A program made the position numbers and the translations under genes. Positions 34,708-42,199 of a stretch of DNA of 64,000 nucleotides are shown piece after piece. Source of the stretch: Sphingomonas hankookensis (GTDB lineage: Bacteria > Pseudomonadota > Alphaproteobacteria > Sphingomonadales > Sphingomonadaceae). The stretch spans positions 1 to 64,000 of the forward strand of contig NZ_CP117026.1 in the NCBI RefSeq assembly GCF_028551275.1, in the 5' to 3' direction. The notes beneath the pieces are model-generated. The model ran no database searches, had not been told where the DNA came from, and saw only the letters and a list, made by a program, of their open reading frames with translations. Numbering within the stretch: the stretch's first letter is position 1; each line of letters starts with the position of its first letter.

Positions 34708-35682
34708 TCACGGGAATGGGCGCGCAGCTGGCTGCTCAAGAATAACCCGGTTGCCCAAGCCATTCGAAGCCCGTGCCAGCGCATCGGCTGCGTCTGCAAT
34801 CAGATCCTCGGAGACAGCGTTGGGGGCGAGTACGAGACCCGCCGAGCATGTCACCTCGCCGATCGGCGTCTCATTCTCGACGCGCTGCAGCTTTCGCCTC
34901 GAGAATGCCTTGCGGGCTGCGTTCAGCATATCGCGGGCGGCTTCGGGGTCGCAGTTGTCGAACACGATGGCGATCCGCTTTGCCTCCCAGCGGCCGACCC
35001 GGTGCGGCATGCAATGATCCCGCAATGTCTGGCCCAGCGCGCGCAGGACCCGCTCGACGACGCCGATCCCATGAGCCGCCCCGATCGAGGTGACCTGATC
35101 GAGCGCAACCAGCGCAAGAAGGGTAGGGCCTTCCCGCTCGAGTGCGGCGGTGAGCACCGAGTCGATCGCGATGCGGTTGAGGAGCGAGGTAGCAGGATCG
35201 ATGTCGGTATCGACGCCCAGCGAGCGTAGGCGCTCGCGGACTAGCGCCGTCTGAAGGCTCATCTGCTTCAACCGCTCCTCGGCGCGCTCGGCCTGGGCAG
35301 TCATCCGAGCGACCGCGCTGTGAATGTTGCCGTCTGTCGAGACCAGTTCGGCCGCGGTGAGCGTGAGCGATTTGACGAAGGCATTGGCTTCCTGGGCGGT
35401 TGCCCCGATGATGTGCATGACCTCCGTGGAAAGCTCACCGATCGTCGTCGCGGTGCCATGGAGATCCGCTGGTGCCGAAATCGCTCGCACGTCTTCCTGT
35501 CTGAGGCGATAACCGCCGTCGATCAGATTGGCGACGGCCATGAAATGGGCCTCGTCAGCACCTTCGAAATAGGTGTGAGCGAAGCCGTAATTCTCGGGGC
35601 TGTGCGGCAGTCGATGCTCGTCGAGAAAATCGACAATGGCATGACCCGATTCGTCGGCTGGCGGACTGGTGCGCAGATCCAT
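34708..35682 (-). CDS. Degenerate GGDEF-domain protein
   Basis: The 324-residue cytoplasmic protein has an N-terminal alpha-helical region (HRLPHSPENYGFAHTYFEG, similar to the lead-in of alphaproteobacterial diguanylate cyclases) and a GGDEF-fold C-terminus from about residue 160 (DPATSLLNRIAIDSVLTAAL; LLALVALDQVTSIGAAHG). The signature loop reads HRVGRWEAKRIAIVF near residue 232, so GG(D/E)EF has become GRWEA and c-di-GMP synthesis is unlikely. It may bind nucleotide or a protein partner instead. It follows the small protein gene by 9 bases and ends the regulatory block upstream of the conjugation operon. Confidence 0.75.
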   Translation of the reverse strand: MDLRTSPPADESGHAIVDFLDEHRLPHSPENYGFAHTYFEGADEAHFMAVANLIDGGYRLRQEDVRAISAPADLHGTATTIGELSTEVMHIIGATAQEANAFVKSLTLTAAELVSTDGNIHSAVARMTAQAERAEERLKQMSLQTALVRERLRSLGVDTDIDPATSLLNRIAIDSVLTAALEREGPTLLALVALDQVTSIGAAHGIGVVERVLRALGQTLRDHCMPHRVGRWEAKRIAIVFDNCDPEAARDMLNAARKAFSRRKLQRVENETPIGEVTCSAGLVLAPNAVSEDLIADAADALARASNGLGNRVILEQPAARPFP

Positions 35683-35691
35683 CAGAGGCCT

Positions 35692-35934
35692 CTATCGCCG
35701 TTCCGACACAAGGATGTCGTGCCACAGGAACAGATCGCGGTCGATGAGTTCGAGAAGTGCGTTGATAGCGGCCTCGCGGGAGCCAAGTTGATAGCGACGC
35801 TGGATCTCGTCCGCGACTCGCAGCGATGCAGGGGAGAGCGCATAGGTGGACCGCTTGTAACCCGCAGCATCCTCGCGTTCTTTTTTGCGGCGCATCGACA
35901 GGGTCGACCGCGCGGGTTTCGGCTGAGAGTCCAT
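35692..35934 (-). CDS. Small basic protein, possible ribbon-helix-helix
   Basis: The 80-residue protein is basic at the N-terminus (KPARSTLSMRRKKERED) and continues with KRSTYALSPASLRVADEIQRRYQLGSREAAINALLELI. This beta-strand, helix, helix pattern with a GSREAAINALL turn resembles the ribbon-helix-helix DNA-binding fold of plasmid regulators such as ParG or CopG. It precedes the degenerate GGDEF gene and probably shares its transcript. It is one candidate to bind the repeats before traA. No named family is recognised. Confidence 0.5.
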   Translation of the reverse strand: MDSQPKPARSTLSMRRKKEREDAAGYKRSTYALSPASLRVADEIQRRYQLGSREAAINALLELIDRDLFLWHDILVSERR

Positions 35935-36009
35935 ATCGCCCTCTAAGCGAAACAGGTGTCACTCTCCAAAGCTCGTTTGATGGGAACGGAGTTCACCACC
36001 GGAATTGGT

Positions 36010-36465
36010 TCAGTTTGCTCCGGTCCGGGGCGGGGGAACCGAATTGAGCATGTTCATCAGGATGGATTGCAAAACCCGCTCGATCGCTTCGGGAGCAAGC
36101 CCATCGCCTTTCACCTGCTCGGCGAGCGACAGTAACTGGGGGCAGGAAGCTTCGACGAAGCGGCACGCGACGAGGTAGATCTTGTCGAAGCTGTCATCGA
36201 AATAGGCGAGGGGCGTCTTCATCCAGACTGCGGCAAGAAACGCACGTTGCCGGTCGATCTCCAGGATCTCCATGACCCTTATCTGCATCGCGGCCGTAAA
36301 GCTGGCGCGACCGGATTTGACCTTTCCGATGAGACTGACGCTTTTCCCGAGTCTCCGGGCCATTTCGACATTGGTTACGCCACGGCGATTCCACTGCTCG
36401 ATGATAAGCGGATAGTAGAAGTCTGTCTCGGTCTGTCGGCTTGCTGCATCCCTCTGGTCAGTCAT
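36010..36465 (-). CDS. HTH-containing regulator
   Basis: The 151-residue protein has an N-terminal helix-turn-helix of the Cro/XRE type (FYYPLIIEQWNRRGVTNVEMARRLGKSVSLIGKVKSGRASF, residues about 16-56), followed by an alpha-helical region of unknown function (YFDDSFDKIYLVACRFVEASCPQLLSLAEQV). The spacing GVTNVEMARRLGKSVSLIGKVKSGR fits the usual recognition-helix layout. It lies in the minus-strand block facing the conjugation operon, a place where transfer regulators are common. An imperfect palindrome just upstream of its start may be its own operator. Confidence 0.6.
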   Translation of the reverse strand: MTDQRDAASRQTETDFYYPLIIEQWNRRGVTNVEMARRLGKSVSLIGKVKSGRASFTAAMQIRVMEILEIDRQRAFLAAVWMKTPLAYFDDSFDKIYLVACRFVEASCPQLLSLAEQVKGDGLAPEAIERVLQSILMNMLNSVPPPRTGAN

Positions 36466-36480
36466 GACGACCCCCCTTCT

Positions 36481-36504
36481 GGGCGCTATATACGGTTATA
36501 GCCC
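36481..36504. promoter_or_regulatory. Imperfect palindrome upstream of the HTH gene
   Basis: GGGCGCTATA followed by TACGGTTATAGCCC contains CTATA...TATAG inside GGGC...GCCC, 16 bases upstream of the ATG at 36465. The AT-rich core could overlap a -10 element. Binding by the HTH protein itself is inference. Confidence 0.35.
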
Positions 36505-36523
36505 GAGAGGCTGTCAATATTTT

Positions 36524-36895
36524 TTAAGCGTTAGTCGGAACTTTTCGACGAATTGCACAATCGAAGACGCACAGCATCGACACGGTGAGCAGGAAACGCG
36601 CTGTGGCAGGGGTGGTGGGGTCGGTAGTGGCCCTGTCCCGCGCGGCCTGGAAAAGCGCCTTCTGATCGATCTGAATGCGGAAACCGACCCGGTTTTCACC
36701 ATTGTCCTCGATCGTCGAGGCGCGTTCGAGCATCAGTTCGAAATCCGGCATATCCAGGAATTTCTCCAGTCCATACAGGGCGGTAGAGGAAACGGTCTCA
36801 AACCGTCGCGTTGCCAGCGACCGGGTTCTGATCGCTTCTGTTGTGAGACGGAACAGCTCATCGCTGACCCGGAAGGCGTAGATCACATTCGACAT
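36524..36895 (-). CDS. Unrecognised protein, possible DNA-binding N-terminus
   Basis: The likely start is ATG 36895 (MSNVIYAFRVSDELFRLTTEAIRTRSLA), giving 123 residues. The first 30 residues could form a beta-strand followed by a helix as in ribbon-helix-helix proteins, but the similarity is weak. The centre holds acidic segments (DMPDFELMLERASTIEDNGE) and the C-terminus a hydrophobic stretch (ATARFLLTVSMLCVFDCAI). It is the gene closest to the traA control region, transcribed away from it, so it may regulate transfer. No family is recognised. Confidence 0.45.
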   Translation of the reverse strand: MSNVIYAFRVSDELFRLTTEAIRTRSLATRRFETVSSTALYGLEKFLDMPDFELMLERASTIEDNGENRVGFRIQIDQKALFQAARDRATTDPTTPATARFLLTVSMLCVFDCAIRRKVPTNA

Positions 36896-37007
36896 GGGGA
36901 ACGGATAACCCGAGTGCGGACGAGCGCATACCATCTGGATTGATAGTTTCTCGAATCAATCATTGCCGCACGACCGGGGATGGTCATTCCAGTTTCGCAA
37001 CGAAGGC

Positions 37008-37140
37008 GGTAAAAAAATTCCGCAGGTGGTAAAAAAATTACCTGCTCTATGTTTGTCTGCAGACTCATCGCGTCAGTTTTTTGGCGGAAATGCGTAGTCG
37101 GGCTTTCCCGCAGTCAAAGTCGATACGGTAATTTTTTTCC
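37008..37140. promoter_or_regulatory. Three GGTAA-N5-TTACC-type sites before the tra operon
   Basis: GGTAAAAAAATTACC at 37028-37042 is a perfect GGTAA-N5-TTACC dyad. GGTAAAAAAATTCC lies exactly 20 bases before it (37008-37021), and an inverted copy, GGTAATTTTTTTCC, lies at 37127-37140. The third site is 78 bases from the traA start. Such spacing (two helical turns) fits cooperative binding by a dimeric regulator of the transfer operon, with the small genes on the left as candidates. The A-tracts may also bend the DNA. Confidence 0.55.
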
Positions 37141-37217
37141 GTCTTGTCGAGGGTCAATACTTGCGAAATCCTTAGGGAGACGACGCGCTTGTGCTTCGTC
37201 TTCCAAGGGGAAAGAGC

Positions 37218-37541
37218 ATGTCTGCACTTTCAATGCCGAAGGGTGGCCAGATCAATGGTGTCCTTCTCGGCCTGGCGATCATCGCGATGTTGATGGTCCT
37301 GGGCGCGTCGGCGGCGTTCGCCGGCGCCGACACGACGTTCAATACCGCGCTGACGAAGTTCACGGACTTCCTCGAGGGCTCGGGCGGCAAGATCATCACC
37401 GTCATGAGCCTCGCGGGCGGCATCGTCGCGCTGGCGTCGGGCCGCTTCAGCCTGGGCCAGGTGGCCGTTCCCGTCGCCGTCGGCGTCGGCGCGGGCACGG
37501 GTATCCCGATCGTCACCTCGACCGTCACCGCGACGATCTGA
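37218..37541 (+). CDS. traA: F-type pilin precursor, TraA-like
   Basis: The start is ATG 37218 (AGGGGA 8 bases upstream). The 107-residue protein has an N-terminal leader with a hydrophobic segment ending at ASAAFAGAD, a likely leader-peptidase site, then a 65-residue mature pilin with two hydrophobic stretches (IITVMSLAGGIVALASG; VAVPVAVGVGAGTGIPIV), the known shape of F-type and other conjugative pilins. It is the first gene of the tra operon and directly follows the control region. The S26-type peptidase encoded later in the operon may help process it. Confidence 0.75.
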   Translation: MSALSMPKGGQINGVLLGLAIIAMLMVLGASAAFAGADTTFNTALTKFTDFLEGSGGKIITVMSLAGGIVALASGRFSLGQVAVPVAVGVGAGTGIPIVTSTVTATI

Positions 37542-37581
37542 GGCGTCGGCTGGATCAACCGCTGGGAGGGCGGCTTAGCTT

Positions 37582-37866
37582 ATGGACCGGTACACCATCC
37601 CTTCGCATCTCGACGACCCGGAGCTGATCGGCTTCTGGACGCTGGACGAGTTCCTCGCGATGGCGATCCCCTTCATCTGGGGGATCCTGTCGCAGCACGT
37701 CGTGATCGGACTGATGGTCTCGTTGCTCGGCTGGTGGGGTTTTCGGAAACTCAAAGCCGGCAAGGCCACGTCGTGGATTCTCCACATGGCCTACTGGCAC
37801 CTGCCGTCGAGTTTTACCGGGCTGAAGGCGACACCGCCCTCCCACCTTCGCGTGATGGTGGGCTAA
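37582..37866 (+). CDS. traL: Conjugation protein TraL
   Basis: This 94-residue protein starts MDRYTIPSHLDDPELIGFWTLDEFLAMAIPF, the standard TraL opening (tyrosine-rich start, L/P-x-x-LDDP). Two membrane segments follow. TraL is a small inner-membrane part of the F-type secretion machine and is needed for pilus assembly. The gene lies 40 bases after traA and abuts traE. Confidence 0.88.
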   Translation: MDRYTIPSHLDDPELIGFWTLDEFLAMAIPFIWGILSQHVVIGLMVSLLGWWGFRKLKAGKATSWILHMAYWHLPSSFTGLKATPPSHLRVMVG

Positions 37867-38454
37867 ATGGATTATTCTGTCGGTCTCGCGCAGTCGCAGC
37901 GCGTCCTCAAGCAGCGCAACATGCTCGGCATCGTCGCGCTGGTCCTCGCGGGCCTCGTGGTGCTGCTGTTCCTGGTCGGCGCGACCCGTGACCGGGAGAT
38001 CGTCCTGCAGCCGATCGTCCGCTCCCCGCTGACGCTGTCGTCGAGCGGGGTCAGCGAGCAGTATCTGGAGATGGTCACGCGCGACACCGCGCTGATGACG
38101 CTCAACCGCTCGCCCGAAAATCTCGAATACTGGATGGACTCGATCCTGGCGATCGCCACGCCGGAAGCACATGGTTCGCTCAAGCGCGACCTGATGAAGA
38201 TCCTCAACGAGCAGCGCGGATCGAGCATCAGCCAGTATTTCACGCTCGCCGGCATGAAGGTCGACACCGAGAAACTGACCTCGGAAGTGACCGGCACGCT
38301 GCACACCGTCGTCGGCTCGAAGTCGGTCACCGCCGAGCCGAAGACGTTCCGCTTCTACTGGGCGTATCGCGGCCTGACTCTCCAGCTCAAGGGCTTCGGG
38401 ATGGTCACCAAGGCCGACAAGGACGCCGCGGCAACCATCGGAGACGACGCATGA
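37867..38454 (+). CDS. traE: Conjugation protein TraE
   Basis: This 195-residue protein has one N-terminal membrane anchor (MLGIVALVLAGLVVLLFLVGA) and a periplasmic domain with SSSGVSEQYLEMVTRDTALMTLNRSPENLEYW, as in TraE (VirB8-like). TraE is an inner-membrane scaffold subunit required for F-pilus assembly. It starts one base after the traL stop and overlaps traK by four bases. Confidence 0.9.
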   Translation: MDYSVGLAQSQRVLKQRNMLGIVALVLAGLVVLLFLVGATRDREIVLQPIVRSPLTLSSSGVSEQYLEMVTRDTALMTLNRSPENLEYWMDSILAIATPEAHGSLKRDLMKILNEQRGSSISQYFTLAGMKVDTEKLTSEVTGTLHTVVGSKSVTAEPKTFRFYWAYRGLTLQLKGFGMVTKADKDAAATIGDDA

Positions 38455-39263
38455 CCGCCTGGGTCGCAGTCGGGCTGATCGGGGGCGGGACCGCCTTCGC
38501 ATCGCGCCTGTGTTCGCTATCGCGCCTGATCGGGGCAGGGATGATCGTCGCGGGCGGAATGGTGCTCGCCGCGCCAGCCTTTGCCGACGAGCATGTGCTG
38601 GCGAAGGACAACAGCGAGGTCGCCTGCACGATGTCGAAGTCGGGGCTGACCCGCGTCAGCCTCAAGGACGATCGCTTCGCCAGCGTCTCGAAGCTGACCA
38701 CCGGGGTCGATACCGACGATTTCACCGTGGTCAACGAACCGACCCGGGGCGACATCTATGTGTCGGTCCCGGAAGCCTATTCTCGGCCGAACGTGTCGTT
38801 CTTCGGCACCACGTCGAAGGGCTATGTCTACAAATTCTCGTGCCGCCTCGCCGGTGACGACGCGCAGCAGGTGTTCGTCGAGAATAAGGATATCGGCGGC
38901 GCCGCGGAAACGCAGGTCGCGGCCGTCGCGGCATCGCCGCAGGAGGCGTCCGCCACGCTTGTCCAGGCGATGTTCCAGTCCGCGCCGCTCGAAGGGTTCG
39001 AAGTCAGGCCGGCGGTCACCGACCCGGTGATGATCGGCGCGCTCAAGGTCCAGATGGTCGCCGAATATCGCGGCGCCAGCCTCGCGGGCCGCACGCTCAG
39101 GATCGAGAACCGGGGCAAGGTGCCGGTCGCGCTGGGCGAGGGCACGATCGCGCCGTCGAACGCGATCGCGGTCTCGGTCGCCAACCCCAACCTCAAGCCC
39201 GGTGAAGCCACCACCGCCTATATCGTCACGCCTTCGGGCCTCGCCAACGGAGTGCGGCCATGA
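38451..39263 (+). CDS. traK: Conjugation protein TraK (VirB9-like)
   Basis: The 270-residue protein has an export signal (MIVAGGMVLAAPAFADEHV region) and the secretin-like TraK domain (VACTMSKSGLTRVSLKDDRFASV; TRGDIYVSVPEAYSRPNVSFFGTTSKGYVYKFSC). TraK is the outer-membrane-associated core component, equivalent to VirB9, and interacts with TraV and TraB. It overlaps both neighbours by four bases (ATGA). The frame begins about 45 residues before the hydrophobic core, so a later start is possible. Confidence 0.88.
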   Translation: MTAWVAVGLIGGGTAFASRLCSLSRLIGAGMIVAGGMVLAAPAFADEHVLAKDNSEVACTMSKSGLTRVSLKDDRFASVSKLTTGVDTDDFTVVNEPTRGDIYVSVPEAYSRPNVSFFGTTSKGYVYKFSCRLAGDDAQQVFVENKDIGGAAETQVAAVAASPQEASATLVQAMFQSAPLEGFEVRPAVTDPVMIGALKVQMVAEYRGASLAGRTLRIENRGKVPVALGEGTIAPSNAIAVSVANPNLKPGEATTAYIVTPSGLANGVRP

Positions 39264-40579
39264 GCCTCAGGGACATCTTCCAGCGTAACCGTGCCAAGCA
39301 GCTCGATACCGAGCCGGAGGAGGGCGGGGACAGCGAGCTGATGGCCGGCAACGATGCCGTCCGCAAGAAGCAGCTGCTCTATCTCGGCTGTGGCGGCGCC
39401 GTCGCGCTGGTGCTGGGCTCCTGGTACGTCATGGGTGACGATGCCAAGCTGAAGCCGGTCGGCACCGACGGGAAGGAGGTGAAGATCACCACCGACGACA
39501 TGGTCAACCGCAACATGTCGCAGCGTGAATGGCAGGCCGCATCCGAAGCGCAGATGCAGTCGATCAACAATCAGTTGAAAGGCGTCGACGGCCAGCGCGC
39601 GCAGATGGAGCAGTTGCAGGCGCAGATCGCCGCGCTCCAGGGCGAGAAACAGTCGATGGCGAGCGACGGCCAGCGGGTCATGAGCGCCTATCAGCAGGAG
39701 AACGACCAGCTTCGCCAGCAGATCGCGCAGCGTAACGCCGCGCCGGTCGCGCCGGCGCCGACACAGATGTACGGCCCCGGCCAGCCCAATTACCGCACCC
39801 CCGGCGCGCCGATGACGGCGGGCGAGGCGGCCGCGGCGGCGGTGTCGCAGTCGCGCTCGATCAAGCTGGTATCGTTCGAGGGCGGCCCGTCGGGCACCGC
39901 GACACGGATCTCGGGCGGCACGACCAGCTACACCGACAGCCCCAATTACCTGCCGCCCAACTCGATCGCCAAGGCGAAGGTCATCGTCGGCGTCGACGCC
40001 TCGGCGGGGGTCCAGTCGCAGACCGATCCGCTGCCGGTGATCCTGCGCATCACCGGCCCGGCGCGCTCGGTCTACCAGAACGGCAAGCTGCTCACGACGC
40101 GGATCGAGGGCTGCGTCATCAACGGTGCGGCGCGCGGCGACCTCTCGTCCGAGAAGGTCTATGTCAAGCTGCAGCGGATGACCTGCCCGCAGGCCAATGG
40201 CCGGTTCGCGGTGTCGGACGTCAAGGGCTTCATCAGCTTCGCCGGCAAGACTGGCGTGCGCGGCCGTGTCGTCAGTCGCGAAGGCGGGCTCGTCACCCAG
40301 GCCTTCATCGCCGGGATCGCAGGCGGGTTCGGGCGCGGCTTCTCGGCCAACACCGACATGCTGCTCCAGGGCACCAACGTCACTGTCAACGGGAAGCGCC
40401 AGCAACTCGGCATCGGCGATATCGCTCAGGCCGGGATCGGCAACGGCGTCGCGCAGTCGGCCGACATGGTCAGCAAATACCTGATCGAGCGGGCCGAACA
40501 GTACCAGCCCATCATCGAGATGCCGACCGGCATCGATGTCGAGATCGTCTTCCTCGAAGGCGTCTTCATCCAGAACTGA
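39260..40579 (+). CDS. traB: Conjugation protein TraB (VirB10-like)
   Basis: The 439-residue protein has one membrane anchor (LLYLGCGGAVALVLGSWYVM), then a coiled coil (MQSINNQLKGVDGQRAQMEQLQAQIAALQGEK), a Pro-rich stretch and the VirB10/TraB beta-barrel domain (LPPNSIAKAKVIVGVDASAGV; LPVILRITGPA; GAARGDLSSEKVYVKLQRMTC). TraB spans the envelope and links the inner membrane with the TraK/TraV outer ring. Length and order agree with the F-type family. Confidence 0.92.
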   Translation: MSLRDIFQRNRAKQLDTEPEEGGDSELMAGNDAVRKKQLLYLGCGGAVALVLGSWYVMGDDAKLKPVGTDGKEVKITTDDMVNRNMSQREWQAASEAQMQSINNQLKGVDGQRAQMEQLQAQIAALQGEKQSMASDGQRVMSAYQQENDQLRQQIAQRNAAPVAPAPTQMYGPGQPNYRTPGAPMTAGEAAAAAVSQSRSIKLVSFEGGPSGTATRISGGTTSYTDSPNYLPPNSIAKAKVIVGVDASAGVQSQTDPLPVILRITGPARSVYQNGKLLTTRIEGCVINGAARGDLSSEKVYVKLQRMTCPQANGRFAVSDVKGFISFAGKTGVRGRVVSREGGLVTQAFIAGIAGGFGRGFSANTDMLLQGTNVTVNGKRQQLGIGDIAQAGIGNGVAQSADMVSKYLIERAEQYQPIIEMPTGIDVEIVFLEGVFIQN

Positions 40580-40599
40580 GCCCGGGAGGAGGCGGTCAC

Positions 40600-41412
40600 A
40601 TGGCAAATACTATCATGATCGGCGCGATGGCGGGGGCGGCGATGCTGCTGACCGGCTCGGCCGAGGCGCCGATCGGCGCGCAGGTCCAGGTCGCGCTGCA
40701 GAAGCGGCTTCCCAAGACGAAGGTCGACGCGATCGACTGTTCCAAGGTCGACGGGCTGTGCGAGGTCGTGGCGGGCGCGAACCTGTTCTACGTCGACAAG
40801 TCGGCGCGCTACCTCGTCATCGGCCGCGTCTATGACATGGAGACGCGACAGGATCTGACCGCCGCCAAGCTGCTCGCGCTTAATCCCGACATGCTGGTGG
40901 GCGGCGCGGCGAAGGCCAATGCCGCGCCCGATGCGCCCGAGGCAGGCGCGGCGCGGGCGGGTGCGCGCGTCACGACCCAGCCCGCTGTCGCCCGCACGCT
41001 CGATGTGTCGCGGCTGTCGAGCAAGGGCGCGATCACCTGGGGATCGGGTACGCAGACGGTCACCGTCTTCTCGGACTTCCGCTGCGGCTACTGCCGCGCG
41101 CTCAGTCAGGCGCTCGAGACGATGAACGTGCGCGTGATCGAGCGACCGATCTCGGTGCTGGGAAGCCGCGAGATCGCCGACCAGGTGCTGTGCGCCCGCG
41201 ATCGTCATGCGGCGGTCCGCGCGGCCTATGCGCAGAACCCGGTCCCGGCAGGCGCGAAGTGCGACACCAGCGGTCTCGATGAGAACGAGGCGTTCGCCAA
41301 GGCGCACGGCATCAACGGGACGCCCGTCATCGTCCGCTCCGACGGGGCGGTGATCGAGGGCTTCAGGCCCAAGGCCCTGCTCGTCGAATGGTTGAAGGGA
41401 GCCAAGTCGTGA
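40600..41412 (+). CDS. DsbC-like thiol-disulfide isomerase of the transfer operon
   Basis: The 270-residue exported protein has an N-terminal DsbC-type dimerisation region (QVALQKRLPKTKVDAIDCSKVDGLCEVVAGANLFYVD) and a thioredoxin domain with FSDFRCGYCRALSQALE (CGYC active site) and NGTPVIV (cis-Pro). DsbC-like proteins are common in F-type transfer operons, where they are thought to fix disulfide bonds in Cys-rich parts such as TraN, TraU and TraV. It sits between traB and traV and its stop overlaps the traV GTG. Confidence 0.88.
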   Translation: MANTIMIGAMAGAAMLLTGSAEAPIGAQVQVALQKRLPKTKVDAIDCSKVDGLCEVVAGANLFYVDKSARYLVIGRVYDMETRQDLTAAKLLALNPDMLVGGAAKANAAPDAPEAGAARAGARVTTQPAVARTLDVSRLSSKGAITWGSGTQTVTVFSDFRCGYCRALSQALETMNVRVIERPISVLGSREIADQVLCARDRHAAVRAAYAQNPVPAGAKCDTSGLDENEAFAKAHGINGTPVIVRSDGAVIEGFRPKALLVEWLKGAKS

Positions 41413-42194
41413 CCCGATCCGTGATCCGCCTGCCGGCCTGCCCGGTTTCCGACTATCGCCCGCACGCCCGCGCAAAGCGTATCGCCGCGCTGGCGATGAC
41501 CGCGAGCCTGGGACTGCTCGCCAGCTGCACCACGCTGGGCACCAACATCTCGGGCAAGTTCGCGTGCGGCGCGCCCGAGGGTGGCAGCTGCGCGCCGGCG
41601 ACCGTCATCGATGACAAGGCGCTAGCCGAGATCACCGGCGACAGCGGCTATCATCCAGCCGGACCGTACCAGGCTCCGCCGCGCAACACCGGGGGAACGC
41701 AGCGGATCGCCTATGCCTCGACGCCTGTGCCGGCGCAGGCGGCGGGGGTCGGGCCGCAGAAGGTCTTGCGGATCGTGTTCCCCTCGCATGTCGACGCCGC
41801 GGGGCGGTTCCATGAGACGGCGGTGGTGCAGGCGGTGGTCGACAACGGCCAGTGGCTGGCGGCGACCGACGGCCACGGTTCGGCGCTCGCCGCGACGCAG
41901 ACGCTCAACGTCAGCCCCGAGATCCTCTCGCAGCTCGGCGCGCCGATCGCCGCGCTTCCCCCGGTGCCCGCCGAGGTCGCGCAGGTCGCCGCCCCGGCAG
42001 CGGTTGCAGGTGCGGCGAGCGCGGTCGGCGCACCGAGTGCGGCAGCGGTCGCGGCCGCGCGGGCCAGGGCGCGCGACGCGGCTGCTGGCAAGGGTGTCCC
42101 GATCGCCGCGACGCAGAAGCCGGCGCCGCCCGAACTCGCGTCGAGCGCGCCGGGCAACCGTCCAGCGACCTTCTCGCCGCGCGTGGAGGACTGA
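41409..42194 (+). CDS. traV: Conjugation lipoprotein TraV
   Basis: The start is GTG 41409, overlapping the previous stop. A lipoprotein signal (ALAMTASLGLLASC) is followed by the TraV-type sequence TTLGTNISGKFACGAPEGGSCAPATVI with two conserved Cys. The rest (261 residues in all) is Ala/Pro-rich and variable, as in TraV relatives. TraV anchors the secretion core in the outer membrane and binds TraK. It directly precedes traC. Confidence 0.85.
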   Translation: MTRSVIRLPACPVSDYRPHARAKRIAALAMTASLGLLASCTTLGTNISGKFACGAPEGGSCAPATVIDDKALAEITGDSGYHPAGPYQAPPRNTGGTQRIAYASTPVPAQAAGVGPQKVLRIVFPSHVDAAGRFHETAVVQAVVDNGQWLAATDGHGSALAATQTLNVSPEILSQLGAPIAALPPVPAEVAQVAAPAAVAGAASAVGAPSAAAVAAARARARDAAAGKGVPIAATQKPAPPELASSAPGNRPATFSPRVED

Positions 42195-42199
42195 TCGTC

